Assembly: GCA_001598975.1 (NCBI GenBank)
Contig: BBXU01001807.1
Location: 1-19,003 of the forward strand
Direction: 5' to 3'
Source of the DNA: Parachlorella kessleri
Taxonomy: Eukaryota; Chlorophyta; Trebouxiophyceae; Chlorellales; Chlorellaceae
Length of the DNA stretch: 19,003 nt
The notes under the pieces were generated by a model that saw only the letters and a list, made by a program, of their open reading frames with translations, was not told where the DNA came from and did no database searches. Below, piece by piece: positions 9,145-18,616 of the stretch. The translations under genes were made by a program, and so were the position numbers. Each line of letters opens with the position of its first letter. Position 1 is the stretch's first letter.

Positions 9145-10819
9145 ATGGAGTTCATCACCAGCCGTGCCAAGGCGTACATCGACTGGTGCAGATCACCTGT
9201 TTTGCCAGACGAAAAGTTTGGCGCTGACGACGTAGATAACAATGGACGTCGGAAGCTGTACGCAGCACTGATAGCCGAGTTCCTGGGGCTGTTCATCTTC
9301 CAGGTAAGCTCCCAAGGCGTTCAGTTTCTTGGCCTGGGTTGCTAAAGGTGGGCTGTAGGAAGCTTGCTGGAAATCACCATGTACCGAGCTTTTCCTTGCA
9401 GTTATATGGTGGCGAGGCGCACGAAAGCGTGGCTGCATTTGGCAACGGGCTGACGCTTGCAGTGTGTGGTGAGTATGCATCGTAGCTCACCCAGCCGTGC
9501 TTTACTCGGCCCGCCAAAGCGGCTCGTCTACCCCTGCAGTGTATGCCACGGCCAACATCTCTGGCGGCCACATCAACCCTGCTGTAACCCTGGCCTCCAT
9601 GATCAGTGGGCACATTCACTGGAAGCGAGGGCTGCTGTATTTTGGAGCACAGTTTCTGGGAGCGATATTTGGAGCGCTCTTCCAGGTGAGCGCTGCCAGC
9701 CTCTGCCGTCAGCTTATAGGCCTTGCCGTGGCAGCCAACCCCTACACCTGCATCTTCCCACTCCCTTGAACACTTTCCCTGCAGGCAGCCCTGCTGGACT
9801 CGGTGTCAGTGGGCATGGGCAACGGTGGCCCAGGGTGCTTCACGTAAGCCAGCTCGCAGCAACATTTTGTGCTGGGTCATGAAACTATCTGGACAGTGCT
9901 GTGCATTTACCCGGACTTCTTTTTCTCTGAAACTTGTCCATATGCTGCTGCAAATGCAGACACACTGGCGGTGTTTACATATCTAAGGGCCAGTTGTTTG
10001 GCTGGGAGTTGATCATGGTGGGTATGGCGGTGGAGGTGATGCAGTACCAGGCCTGGCCAAGGCATGCCAGTGCCAAATTCATGGTCTCCTCCCCTATATA
10101 TATGCAGACGTTTGTCTTAGTTTTCATTGTATACTCTTGCTGCATCAGCAAACCTGGCTTTGGTAACATCGCACCGCTCATGGTTGGCTACACGCTCTTC
10201 GCATCAGCCTTCGTGGTAAGTCGCAAATGCATAGCCAACTGTGTAATTTTGTGGCTGCTGGAGGAGTTGCCTTATGCTTTTGGTGGGTTGACAGTCAGTG
10301 AAGATGGTCATCCTGGTCTGACGGTCGGCATGCATAAGATGCCTTAGGTATGAGGAGGTCAACCCAATTTCATTCCTAGCCTGGATCATTGTTTGGGACA
10401 GGTTTTATACAGTTGCTGATTGAACATGTTGGATGAAATGAGCTGCCATCAAGCTCCTGGATAGGCTGTTGAGCCACCATGCAAACCTCCCATTCCAACT
10501 GCTTCCGTGCGACATGCAGGGCGGCCCCTTTACAGGCACGGCGATCAATCCTGCACGCGTGCTGGGCCCCGCTGTGGTATTCAACTGTTACTGGGACAGC
10601 GCCTTTGTGTATATCACTGCGCAGTTTTGTGGTGGCATCATAGCAGCGTTGGTCAGCCTACCCCTGTGGGGCCCCGGTCCTGAATTCCAAGGTGACGCCC
10701 ATGAGCAGCAAGCTCTGAGAGTGGAGATGGCACAAGCAAAGCATGCAGCGGTGGAGCGTCAGGCGCTCAACATGAATGCAGACTCCTCGGACGGCCAGTG
10801 GCGTGCCCAGTTCAACTGA
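9145..10819 (+). CDS. major intrinsic protein (aquaporin-family channel)
   Basis: The model is join(9145..9303, 9402..9468, 9540..9685, 9785..9843, 9960..10017, 10108..10215, 10520..10819), 298 aa, with six phase-consistent introns. It is a six-helix membrane channel for water or small neutral solutes. TM1 is seen at ALIAEFLGLFIFQLY. The first pore half-helix is SGGHINPAVTL (NPA at 88-90). The second is GGPFTGTAINPARVLGPAVV (NPA at 209-211, followed by Arg212). Hydrophobic helices lie between them, notably TFVLVFIVYS and PLMVGYTLFASAF. Both NPA boxes and the filter Arg are intact, so the channel should be functional. By alignment without gaps to human AQP1, the other filter positions read Asn68, Ala197 and Thr206, with no aromatic residue and no His. 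The C-terminus (about 258-298) is a charged cytosolic tail rich in Gln, Ala and Glu. The subfamily is not assigned. The Met at 9145 was chosen, as the longer upstream frame looks non-coding. Confidence 0.92.
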
Positions 10820-10944
10820 GGGCCCAATGGAAGACTAGTAGGGGTCTTACGAAGGAGGGACGAGGGGCACCCATTGTTGAGGCAATCTGTATCGAGCAAT
10901 TTTCATGGTTCTGACAGGCACTTCATTGTGCCCATCTCATATTT

Positions 10945-10949
10945 TTACA
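10945..10949 (-). other. candidate polyadenylation signal TGTAA for the triphosphatase gene
   Basis: TTACA on the plus strand, TGTAA on the minus strand, lies about 225 bases past the triphosphatase stop. It lies inside the region expected to be the 3' untranslated region of the opposing channel gene. Confidence 0.3.
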
Positions 10950-10994
10950 CGGCTTGACTCTATTTGATGGCCTTCCGGTGCTTCATTAGCGTGT

Positions 10995-10999
10995 TGTAA
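10995..10999 (+). other. candidate polyadenylation signal TGTAA for the channel gene
   Basis: TGTAA lies 175 bases after the channel stop codon. A second copy is at 11040-11044. The motif is the usual polyadenylation signal of chlorophyte algae. Confidence 0.35.
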
Positions 11000-11173
11000 T
11001 TTAAGGCTGGCTATGTCATTGACAGTATTAATGTATCAGTGTAATATCAGGGTAAGGGAAGCAAGTACCCTCTTTAGACCTCCGCGAACATGTGCCTCAT
11101 GTCACCGCGTCCAACACTTCGACTTAAGTACTCAGTATCCGGGCAGTGATGGATATGTGTACAATTGAAGCTG

Positions 11174-12105
11174 TCACTCACCTACCCCTGTATTGAGCTC
11201 AAACCCCAAAAACTGATCTGTGTTCATCAGTGGCACCAAAGCCATAAGCGTCATGTGCTCATAGTAACTTTGTCGCGTGACTAGGGGCTGGCCTCCTACG
11301 GACGTCAGGGTAAGTCGCCCAATTGTGCCACTGCCTTGCCCTGACTTGATGCGGGAGAACAGCATATCTTCAGCTGCACCAAGCTCAACGCCCTGGTGAA
11401 CGAGCTCTGCTAGCCGCGGTGGGAGGGGGAAGGAGGCTGAGCGTGCCCGGCTTACTCCCCCGCCAGGTGCTCGAATCACCGCCCAAGCAAAGCACTCCAA
11501 GCTGTCGCTGTGGCTCCTTGCACGGTCTGCTGCACTCGGCAGTGACCGCAGACCGCTTCTGTGCATATCTGCCGCCTTGCTAACTTGCTCATGGGCAGGT
11601 GACGGAGAGCAGTTTGGCGGATCATTCTCGCTGCCAGCTGCCTCTGCATAGGGCTGACGCCTCAAAGCACTGAGATGGTCATCCAGCAAAGGGTGAGGGA
11701 CAGCCAGGGCAGGCCCCACGCCGCCTTCCAAAGCTACAACAATATCAGCTGCATGCTGTCCTACCACGCTTGCTACCCTGTTCAATGCCCCAGTGAGGGT
11801 CTCAACATCGCCCCAGGGCTGGTCGGACACGCCTGAGGTGCTGCTGACGCCTGCATCAACACACACACACACAGTGTGCTCCCCAGCGTGGGGCGTCCAT
11901 GCCTACTTGTATCTCCTTACGTCAAGTAGCTGGGAGGCTGCTGTCCAGACGTGTACTCCCATGTTACGAATTTACCAGCACCGGACTTACCCAGAAAGTC
12001 CAACTTAAGATGGGGCAGGCCCTTGCTGAAGGCCTGCTGCACGGCATCAACTTTCACTGGGTTCTTGCTGCATATCACGACCCTGCTGGGCAAGGGTAGT
12101 GCCAT
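11174..12105 (-). CDS. inosine/xanthosine triphosphatase (non-canonical purine NTP phosphatase, YjjX family)
   Basis: The model is complement(join(11174..11850, 11991..12105)), 263 aa, with one 140-base intron (donor GTAAGT, acceptor GATGCAG, phase 1). The family hydrolyses ITP and XTP to clean the nucleotide pool of oxidised or deaminated purines. Landmarks are the nucleotide-binding start VVICSKNPVKVDAVQQAF (9-26), SGVSDQPWGDVETLTGALNR (the SGVxxQPxGxxET motif), VALEGGVG, ECFAWAVI, ASFPLPPRLAELVHQGVELG, a GTIGRLT segment, and the closing block SYYEHMTLMALVPLMN. These match the family in order. A hydrophilic insert of about 60 residues rich in Ser, Ala and Pro sits between VALEGGVG and ECFAWAVI, making the protein longer than bacterial YjjX (about 170 aa). 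The start at 12105 puts the nucleotide-binding strand 9 residues from the N-terminus, as in relatives. An upstream in-frame ATG at 12165 exists. It is probably cytosolic. Confidence 0.88.
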
Positions 12106-12500
12106 AAGACGGAAAGCTGTAGGACTGGTACAATTGTGTGCACCGGGGCGGCCCCCCAGCTTCACTGATCAGTTCTTGCTGGCACGAGTAGCCATCCAAG
12201 CTAGTGCCAACGGATGCTACAGCAATTCTCCTCCAGCAGACAAGATGTACTTTCTCTGACTTCAGTCCACTCCAAGGAGCAATCAAACCCAACAGATTGT
12301 ACTGCAGCGCCATGTACCGCACGTTAGCCCAGATGATCTGGCCGCCCACCGCCTACTCCATCGCTGTTCTCAGCTCCTGGCTCTCCCTCAACGTTGTCTC
12401 GTCTGCTGCCACGGCCTCCCCACGCCGGAACCCCTTCCCCGAAGACACCTGCCTCCATTCATGAACGAAACTTTATCGCGCGGCCAGTCCGTCTCTCGCC
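12106..12500. promoter_or_regulatory. divergent intergenic region between triphosphatase and TBC genes
   Basis: These 395 bases lie between two divergent start codons and should hold both promoters and 5' untranslated regions. The right part is rich in C and T on the plus strand. No TATA box or recognisable operator was found. Confidence 0.4.
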
Positions 12501-15467
12501 ATGTCTGCTGCTGCGAGCGTGGACTCCTTCGGGTGAGCCTGTGCTGCAGACGGCGCCCCTTGCAGCTAGCGAACCTGTCAGGGAGCTGCCAACCGCCTCC
12601 AGGGGCTGGAAAGGTCTCTTGCACTCCTTCACCCGCTTTGAATGGCCGCCTACAAGTCTCATCAGCACGCAAGAGGCACGGCTCGTTCTAACGCGCTCCT
12701 GCTTGCCTGGCTTGCCCTTCTTTTCAGCTTTCCGCTGCTGCAACTGGGGGAGGCCGAGAGAAGCGCCCGCGAGAAGTCCTTGGGGGCTGGGGAGGCAGGG
12801 AGCCTGGCTAAGGCGTGGTCCTCCTCTGCTGATATCGTGAGTTTGGAAGGAAGCCCCGTGGTAGTGCCCGTTGCACAGTTGTACTGCTGGTTTGCGGGGC
12901 CCTGGATAACCACCCGGGGAGCTATGGCTGTGTTGTTGCATTGCAGTCAGTGCTATGGAAGGTATGCCGGGCCGGGCCGGGTAAGGGTCTTCAGAAAGCT
13001 TGAATGCCTGATGTGCCTGCAGGTGGATGCATTTGCTGCCAACCCCACCTCTCCTCTGCCTAAGCGGCTGAAGCAGCTGGTGCGCGCCGGCGTGCCGCCC
13101 AGCCAGCGCTCCACGCTTTGGTTCAAGCTCTCCGGCGGCTGGGCGCTGCAGAAGGCGGCAGGGTACTCCTACTACGAGGCCATCGTAAAGGAGGCTGACT
13201 TAGCAGGTGTGTGTTTTGGACACCCCTGAGCTAGCAGCTGTGTCAGTGGTTGTGCGGATCAATGCGGGCTGGCTTCCCGGGTGTTTCTGCTGGGCGCACG
13301 AATCCCAGAGTGCATGCCTGTTTTTGTCAGGGCTGATACCTTTTTCTGTAATTGTTCAAACCTCTCCCCGCTGCCCCCCGCCTCTCTGCTGCCTGAAGCC
13401 GGCTCAAACCTGTCATCAACCGGGCAACCCTAGAGCTGCATTTCATTGCTGTTGCGCTGTCCTGATGATTGTTGTAAGTGTGGTGGTCCCTCCTCAAGGC
13501 TCTTTATATTCTGCCTGCAGCCAGCCCTAAGTCTGTTATCAGCCGCGCGGATCTGGAGCTCTTCAACCCCTTCCCCCAGCACCCTCTGCTCTCCGGCATG
13601 AAGGGTATGCGCGCCACGCGCCGCGTTGTGCTGGCGCATGCTGCACACGTAGGAGGAGCAGAGTACGCGCAAGGCGTGAGCAGGTGAGGGTTTGGGAAGA
13701 GATCTATGGTTCCCAATGGGGAGGGTGCGTGTTGGTGTTTGTAAGTTTCAAGATAGAACGGTGTTAGACAAGGCATGTGTCAGCCAACTCAGGTGCCAAG
13801 GAGTTTGATTCACAGTTAACTTGTGTTGATACGTGCTGTGCAGCGTGGCTGCCTTCCTGCTGGCAGTGATGGGGATGGGCCAGGAGGAGGAGGTCTTCTG
13901 GGCCCTGGTTGCCCTCACCCGCCACCGCCTGCACCCAGCCTTCTTTGAGGTGAGGGGTGGGGGCTGATGGAATGGACGAGGAGGCAGTACACGAGACCTG
14001 GTTTCTGTTGAGCGGCCAGCACGGTGCATGTGAGGCTGCTCTGCTGGTTTCCTGTGTGGGGCCTCGGCTTTGTGCGGCGGTGCGAAGCGGTCACTGTAAA
14101 ATCAGCGTCTGTGGTCTTGCCAGGTGACGTTCAGCCGTGCATGAAGGCTTGCAAAGGCTTGCAACGGTGCAGAGTAGTCTGCCAGCCAGTGCTTGTCATG
14201 TGTTTGCAGTGATTGACTGGCATGACATGCGTTTCACTGGACGTAGGAGCTGCGCGGCTGCCGTGCGGAGCAGCGCACTCTGGAGGACCTGGCCCGGCGC
14301 AAGGTGCCACGCGTGTCGGCGCTGTTTGAGAAGCTGGAGGCGCCGCTGGGAGAGGTCACCAACGAGTGGATGGTCTACCTCTTTACGCGGTCGCTGCCTG
14401 CAGGTGGTTGAATGGGGTGGGGGCAGGTTGTCACTTATGTTCAGTGGTGTGTGCTTATGTTTTCCATGTTCCGCAGTGGTACGCTGCGGGTTGGACGAAC
14501 GAGGGGTCTGCATGGTTCGATTACCACCGTACACAGAAATTTCACGCTCTTCCTTTTACATGCTGGCTGTTGCGCATCTGCTGGGCTGCTGCTGTACCTA
14601 GTGACTTACCTGCCTGCGGTTGCTGTCCTGCTGCTGCAGAGACGACTGCCCGCGTGTTTGACTGCGTGCTTGCCGAGGGCGCCAAGGCGCTGCACCGCGC
14701 TGGGTTGGCGCTGCTGAAGCTGCACGAGCCCTCCCTGGTCTCTACCGGCAAGGGCAGTCTCAAGCTGGGGCAGGTCTTCAAGTGGCGCGTGGCCAGGACC
14801 TTTGATGCCGAGCTGCTCATGAAGGTGAGAGTAGCGCGTCGTCTGCCGGGATGGAAGGTGTACTAGTCGGGGTGTAGGGTTGACCCCTCCGGCTGCATGA
14901 GGCCTACTGCTGCGCATGTCTTGCAGTTGAGAGGAATCAATAAAGGGGGCCCCAGCTGGCGTGGGCTTGGCATGCCTGTCGCGAAAGCCATTTTGGTAAC
15001 GTATAGGACAACACAGGTTTCACAGGACAACACAGGTTTCACAACTGATGCATATACTTGTGCAGGTGGCCTACAAGTCCATGGGCACGCTCCAGAGCTC
15101 CACCATTGCGGCACTGCGAGCACCTCACGAGGCTGCAATCGCTGCCGACCAGGTGGCACTGGCCAGCCGCCTCAGCGCCTTTGTGCGTGGGGGCCCTGCC
15201 CTCGGCAGTGGCCGTGCCCGCTCCCCCAGCGGGTCGACCGGCAGCCTGAGCAGCCTGACGGCTGCCGATGGCGCACCCGGCGCCACGCCAGCAGGAGCCG
15301 TCGAAGCTGCCTCTGCTGCGTCTGGCAAGATGCTAATCAGTGGCATGCGGCCGGTGCTGGCGCCGCAGGCACCGGCACCGTATCAGCCCCGTGCATTGGG
15401 CAGCCCTCCTGAGCTGCTTCAGGTGGCGTCGTTGCGCCTGCTCCTGGCTGGCGCCAGCGCTCGCTGA
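12501..15467 (+). CDS. TBC-domain (Rab GTPase-activating-like) protein
   Basis: The model is join(12501..12532, 12728..12836, 13023..13206, 13521..13683, 13844..13949, 14247..14403, 14640..14824, 15066..15467), 445 aa, with seven phase-consistent introns. TBC proteins stimulate GTP hydrolysis on Rab GTPases and so end vesicle-traffic signals. The start MSAAASVDSFGFPL contains the D-x-x-GF block that begins related plant proteins. The domain runs from LKQLVRAGVPPSQRSTLWFKLSGG (about 64-87) through YAQG (157-160) and AAFLLAVM. It continues through EDLARRKVPRVSALFEKLEAPLG, NEWMVYLFTRSLP (237-249) and ARVFDCVLAEGAKALHRAGLALLK, to about residue 312. The glutamine finger (Q159) is present, but the IxxDxxR arginine-finger motif is missing: the region reads VISRADLELFNPFP, with Leu122 where Arg is expected. 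The last exon (313-445) is a low-complexity tail rich in Ser, Ala, Gly and Pro. The target Rab is unknown. Confidence 0.88.
15005..15042. repeat. perfect 19-base tandem duplication in a TBC-gene intron
   Basis: Two identical adjacent copies (15005-15023 and 15024-15042) lie in the last intron, just upstream of the final acceptor at 15065. Each copy contains ACACAGGTTTCAC. It is a recent-looking local duplication. Confidence 0.9.
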
Positions 15468-16081
15468 GGTGCTGGCTGCCGTCGGTGCCGGCTTCATGGT
15501 GACTTGGTGTTCAGGACTGTTTACGATATGTGCAAGCCTAATGTGGGTACTCAGTCGGTCAGTTGTGTTTGGATCAGTTGAATCTTGGAGTGTTGACGGT
15601 CACCTATTCAGGCAGGACAGTCGGATTGCGGTTATAGTTGTTGTTGGTTTTGATGCGTTGGTGTTTTGGCTGCTTTACCCAGGCGCTGCTTGCGAGATGA
15701 ATGAAAAGTGCTTGTTCAATGCTACGTGTGCATAGTATGGAACATTGTTGCGGCCCAACAAGGCTAGCAGTAGCATGTGCACTAGCCCACCCACATGCTT
15801 GGCAGTGCCGTCCCTGCACGCCCTCCAACTGGGTTCGTTCTTACGGGGGTTAGGTTTTAGGCAAGATAGGGCATCAGACGCAGCCCTGTCAATACAGTTC
15901 ACCTCTCACTCCCTGTTCGCAATACCCTCCACCCTCGCTAATAAACTCAGAACTCTGGCAAGCTCCAGAGCACATCTGCATTGCCCCCTGTCATTGCAGT
16001 TTACTTTTTACTTGCACGAACAGCCACCCTTATAAAACTTGCTGTAGCCTATGACCATGTACAAAACTAGCAGGTCATCCT

Positions 16082-16323
16082 CCCAGGTGCGCTGCTCTTC
16101 GCCCTCCCCTTTGTGCACCTTATATTCTCACAACGGCACTGGACGCCTCACCCACGCCACCCCAGGTACCCCTACCCCCTTTTTCATTTCTGTGTACTAC
16201 CTGTCCCCGGCTGGCTTCTCCACGCCATCTCACCGAGTTACCCCCAGGTCCATACCTTCCCCAGGTAACCCCTCGATGTATAATTCCGTTTATAGGTTAC
16301 AACAGCCCAAGCTCACCCCAGGT
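16082..16323 (+). repeat. five dispersed CCCAGGT copies in a pyrimidine-rich tract
   Basis: CCCAGGT occurs at 16082, 16161, 16243, 16260 and 16317. Three of the copies are followed by A and a C-rich run (CCCCAGGTAC or CCCCAGGTAA). They may be a degenerate repeat or a cluster of binding sites. Confidence 0.6.
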
Positions 16324-16778
16324 ACACCCCTCCGCTACCTTTCTAAGCGTACACGGTTGTGTTACTGCTAGTATGTTTGCAGCTTGTCTCCCCTCCCTAA
16401 TTCTGCCTGCTTTTTGACGCAGCTGGCACCCGCCACACTGCTGTCTGACCCCTTCCTGTCACGTGCACTTCCATCTTAAAACTAGCAGGAGAAATTCGAG
16501 TGAAACTTAGAATTAATTTGCCAAATAAAAATATCCAAAATGACCAACCTGCAATTAGATTTTAGCAACTGGATTAGAACTCAGGCAAGACCAGGAGCGT
16601 AATTGCGTCTTGTCCAGTCACTTCAACCCTTTCTTCGTACGACCTGCCACCCTTGCCAATAAGCATGCCCGACCATCGAACAAATCCCCTGCCGCTTTAA
16701 GAACGACCGGCTTTGACACAGCTTGACTTTGCTCCAGGCGGCCTTCAGCCAGTAGCTCCCAGGCGCGGCAATTGCACA

Positions 16779-16829
16779 AAACCTCCAAGTGGCGCCATGA
16801 GTGGCGCCTCCGAAGGTTTCTGTGGCGCC
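16779..16829. promoter_or_regulatory. cluster of three GTGGCGCC motifs upstream of the wax synthase
   Basis: GTGGCGCC lies at 16789-16796, 16801-16808 and 16822-16829, 194-234 bases before the wax-synthase ATG. The first two copies are enclosed by AAACCT (16779-16784) and AGGTTT (16814-16819), giving an imperfect inverted repeat. GGCGCC resembles E2F-type core elements (TTSSCGSS), but this is only a sequence resemblance. A regulatory role is inferred from position. Confidence 0.4.
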
Positions 16830-17022
16830 CCTTATGCAAGGAATTGGTAATGCAGGGCGACGCACCGTGCGTTGCAACTTCTTGCGCTGGTCAAAGTGGA
16901 AGACTACCTTTGTTTGTTTATGTCTCAACACAAGTTTACGCGGCTGTCACCTTTGATCACTTCGTCCGAACAGAACCGGAAGCGCAACGTTTTGTATCGG
17001 CAGCATTTAGTTCACTATAAAC

Positions 17023-18616
17023 ATGGTTGCTGTCCCTGTGGACGGTGCCGGCCTGCTGTCGGCGCTGGACACCCTGCCGAGGGCCTTCACCTACCCACAA
17101 CGATTAGAAGTCCACCTAGCTTCCGTGCTCCTCTCGGGGCTTCTCCTCTTTGTGTAAGTACGGCTCCACAAGAAAGACAGGCCGGCGAGGATGCTGTCGC
17201 GTGTGAGCCACTGGAGAAAGCTCTTGAGAAACCTTCACCACTTGTTGCCTGCAGGCTGCGGCCCCTGCCGCCAGGCCTGAGCCGTGCCCTGGTAGCCATC
17301 CCGGTCACTCTGCTAAACTTTCTGCTACCATTCTTGTTTGATGGCGACAAGGAGATGATGACGAACGTCTCCATATTTATCGTCACGTCTTCATTGTCAA
17401 GCTTCAAGGTGGGAACCAGGTGGTCGCCGCTGCTCCCCTTGCCCCTCGCTTGTCTGCTACCATGGAGTCCGTAATAAGGGTCTGGGTACCGGTCTCAAGC
17501 TTTACTTCCATCTATAGGATGCGTATGAGTGGGCCTTGATAATCCCTTCTCTCACGGTGCAGGCACTTGGTTGGGCTCTGAACCGCGGCCCGCTGGTGCG
17601 CCCACTGAACTTGGCACAATTTCTTTTTGTCTACTCGTGCCCCATCACGCCGCGTGAAGGTGAGTCCTTGCAGCATGCCTGGGCAGTGCCCGCCCACCCT
17701 GCACAGATTTATTTCTTGCATCACATCATTCACACCATGCAGAGTATGCACAATGGTTCCAGCAGAGGTATTTTCATAACCTGGCCTGTGCGCATGCAGA
17801 GCTGGGAGCTGTCAGCGGCGAGCGCCAGGCCGCCGCCAACGGCAACAAGAAGGACGATGATGCACAGCACACCACAGCAGCGGCAGCAGGAGGAGGGCCC
17901 CCTCGCCACGGGGGCCGCCTCCGGGAGAAGGGACTTACGCCGGCGCAGAGCCTGGTTGCCTTCGCTTTGAAGGGTGCTGCCCTGGCAGCTGTTTGCTATG
18001 TGCTGTCGACCTTCGACCTGCCAAGGCTGGCCCGCTCCGAACTGTACAGTGAGTAGCAAAATTCATGGAAAGACACACGTACGGCAGAAGATCTGTTTTG
18101 TCTGGTGGGCTGGGCACTGGGTATTGTTGGCTGCTTGCCCTGACTAGGTGTCTATTTGCTGCATTGGCAGGTGCAAGGGCTCTGGCTTGGTCGCGTGCCT
18201 TGTTGCACTTGCCGCCTGCTGCCAGGCGGGATGCAGCTTGTTCATAGCCCGGCAATGCTTCCTGCCAAGCACTAGGTGCCTTCCATGTCGGCTGTGCCTT
18301 GCAGCGCTGGGCGCGGGTGCCCCCAGCTGAAACCCCGATTATGTACTTGTTGCCACTGCTTGTCACATGGCCCGCGTCCCTTGTACGCACACTGAACTTG
18401 TTGTGTTTGATGTTGCAGTCGTGTCCCTGTACTGCGGACTCAGCATGGGCATGGATGCTCCCGCCGCCTTAGCCGGCAGCCTGCTGGGGCTGGACATCTC
18501 CCCCCACTTCGACAACCCGTTTGCCGCCACGTCGTTTGCGGAGCTATGGAACAAGCGCTGGAACCTGACCGTCGGCAACGCCCTGCGCTTCTTGATCTAC
18601 GACCCCATCAATGAAT
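17023..18616 (+). CDS. wax synthase-type acyltransferase (MBOAT-like), 3' part missing
   Basis: The partial model is join(17023..17153, 17255..17408, 17563..17659, 17800..18048, 18419..18616), 276 aa so far, phase-consistent, ending in an open donor (T|GTGAGG), so coding continues downstream. The family joins acyl-CoA to a fatty alcohol (wax esters) or related acceptors in the ER membrane. Hydrophobic segments are seen at about 32-44 (LASVLLSGLLLFV), 52-71 (LSRALVAIPVTLLNFLLPFL) and 181-198 (LVAFALKGAALAAVCYVL). ALGWALNRGPL (96-106) matches a conserved loop. The wax-synthase domain hallmark is NPFAATSFAELWNKRWNLTV (243-262), followed by RFLIYDP. Exon 4 contains a hydrophilic low-complexity insert (about 133-170, with Asp and Ala runs). 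The conserved C-terminal His region lies outside the resolved part, so catalytic competence cannot be judged. The start ATG at 17023 is the first in the open frame, and a TATAAAC sequence just before it is too close to be a TATA box. Confidence 0.85.

Larger units (their letters stand above)
10820..11173. other. shared 3' region of convergent channel and triphosphatase genes
   Basis: These 354 bases separate the stop codons of two genes that face each other. TGTAA polyadenylation-like motifs occur on the plus strand at 10995-10999 and 11040-11044, and on the minus strand at 10949-10945. If used, the two transcripts would overlap tail to tail by roughly 50-100 bases. No coding region is seen. 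Confidence 0.45.
15468..17022. other. intergenic region between TBC and wax-synthase genes
   Basis: About 1.55 kb contains no supported gene. The left part should include the TBC 3' untranslated region. From about 15780 to 16480 the plus strand is strongly C/T-rich and contains five CCCAGGT copies. At 16490-16570 there is a short A+T-rich stretch. Closer to the wax-synthase start there are three GTGGCGCC copies (16789-16829). Open frames here (15745-16035, 16051-16371) are low-complexity and not convincing. Confidence 0.45.

Noticed and set aside
11862..11873. Short CA repeat in the triphosphatase intron
   Set aside because: Only about six units, ordinary microsatellite next to the acceptor.
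12394..12840. Plus-strand 148-residue frame starting before the TBC gene
   Set aside because: The ATG at 12501 followed by a donor at 12533 joins in phase to the conserved D-x-x-GF segment; the longer frame does not connect to the TBC domain.
12459..12941. Minus-strand 160-residue frame antisense to TBC exons 1-2
   Set aside because: It is a Ser/Gly/Arg-rich shadow of the true exons with no motif.
17014..17022. TATAAAC sequence directly before the wax-synthase ATG
   Set aside because: Too close to the start codon to be a TATA box unless translation starts further downstream.
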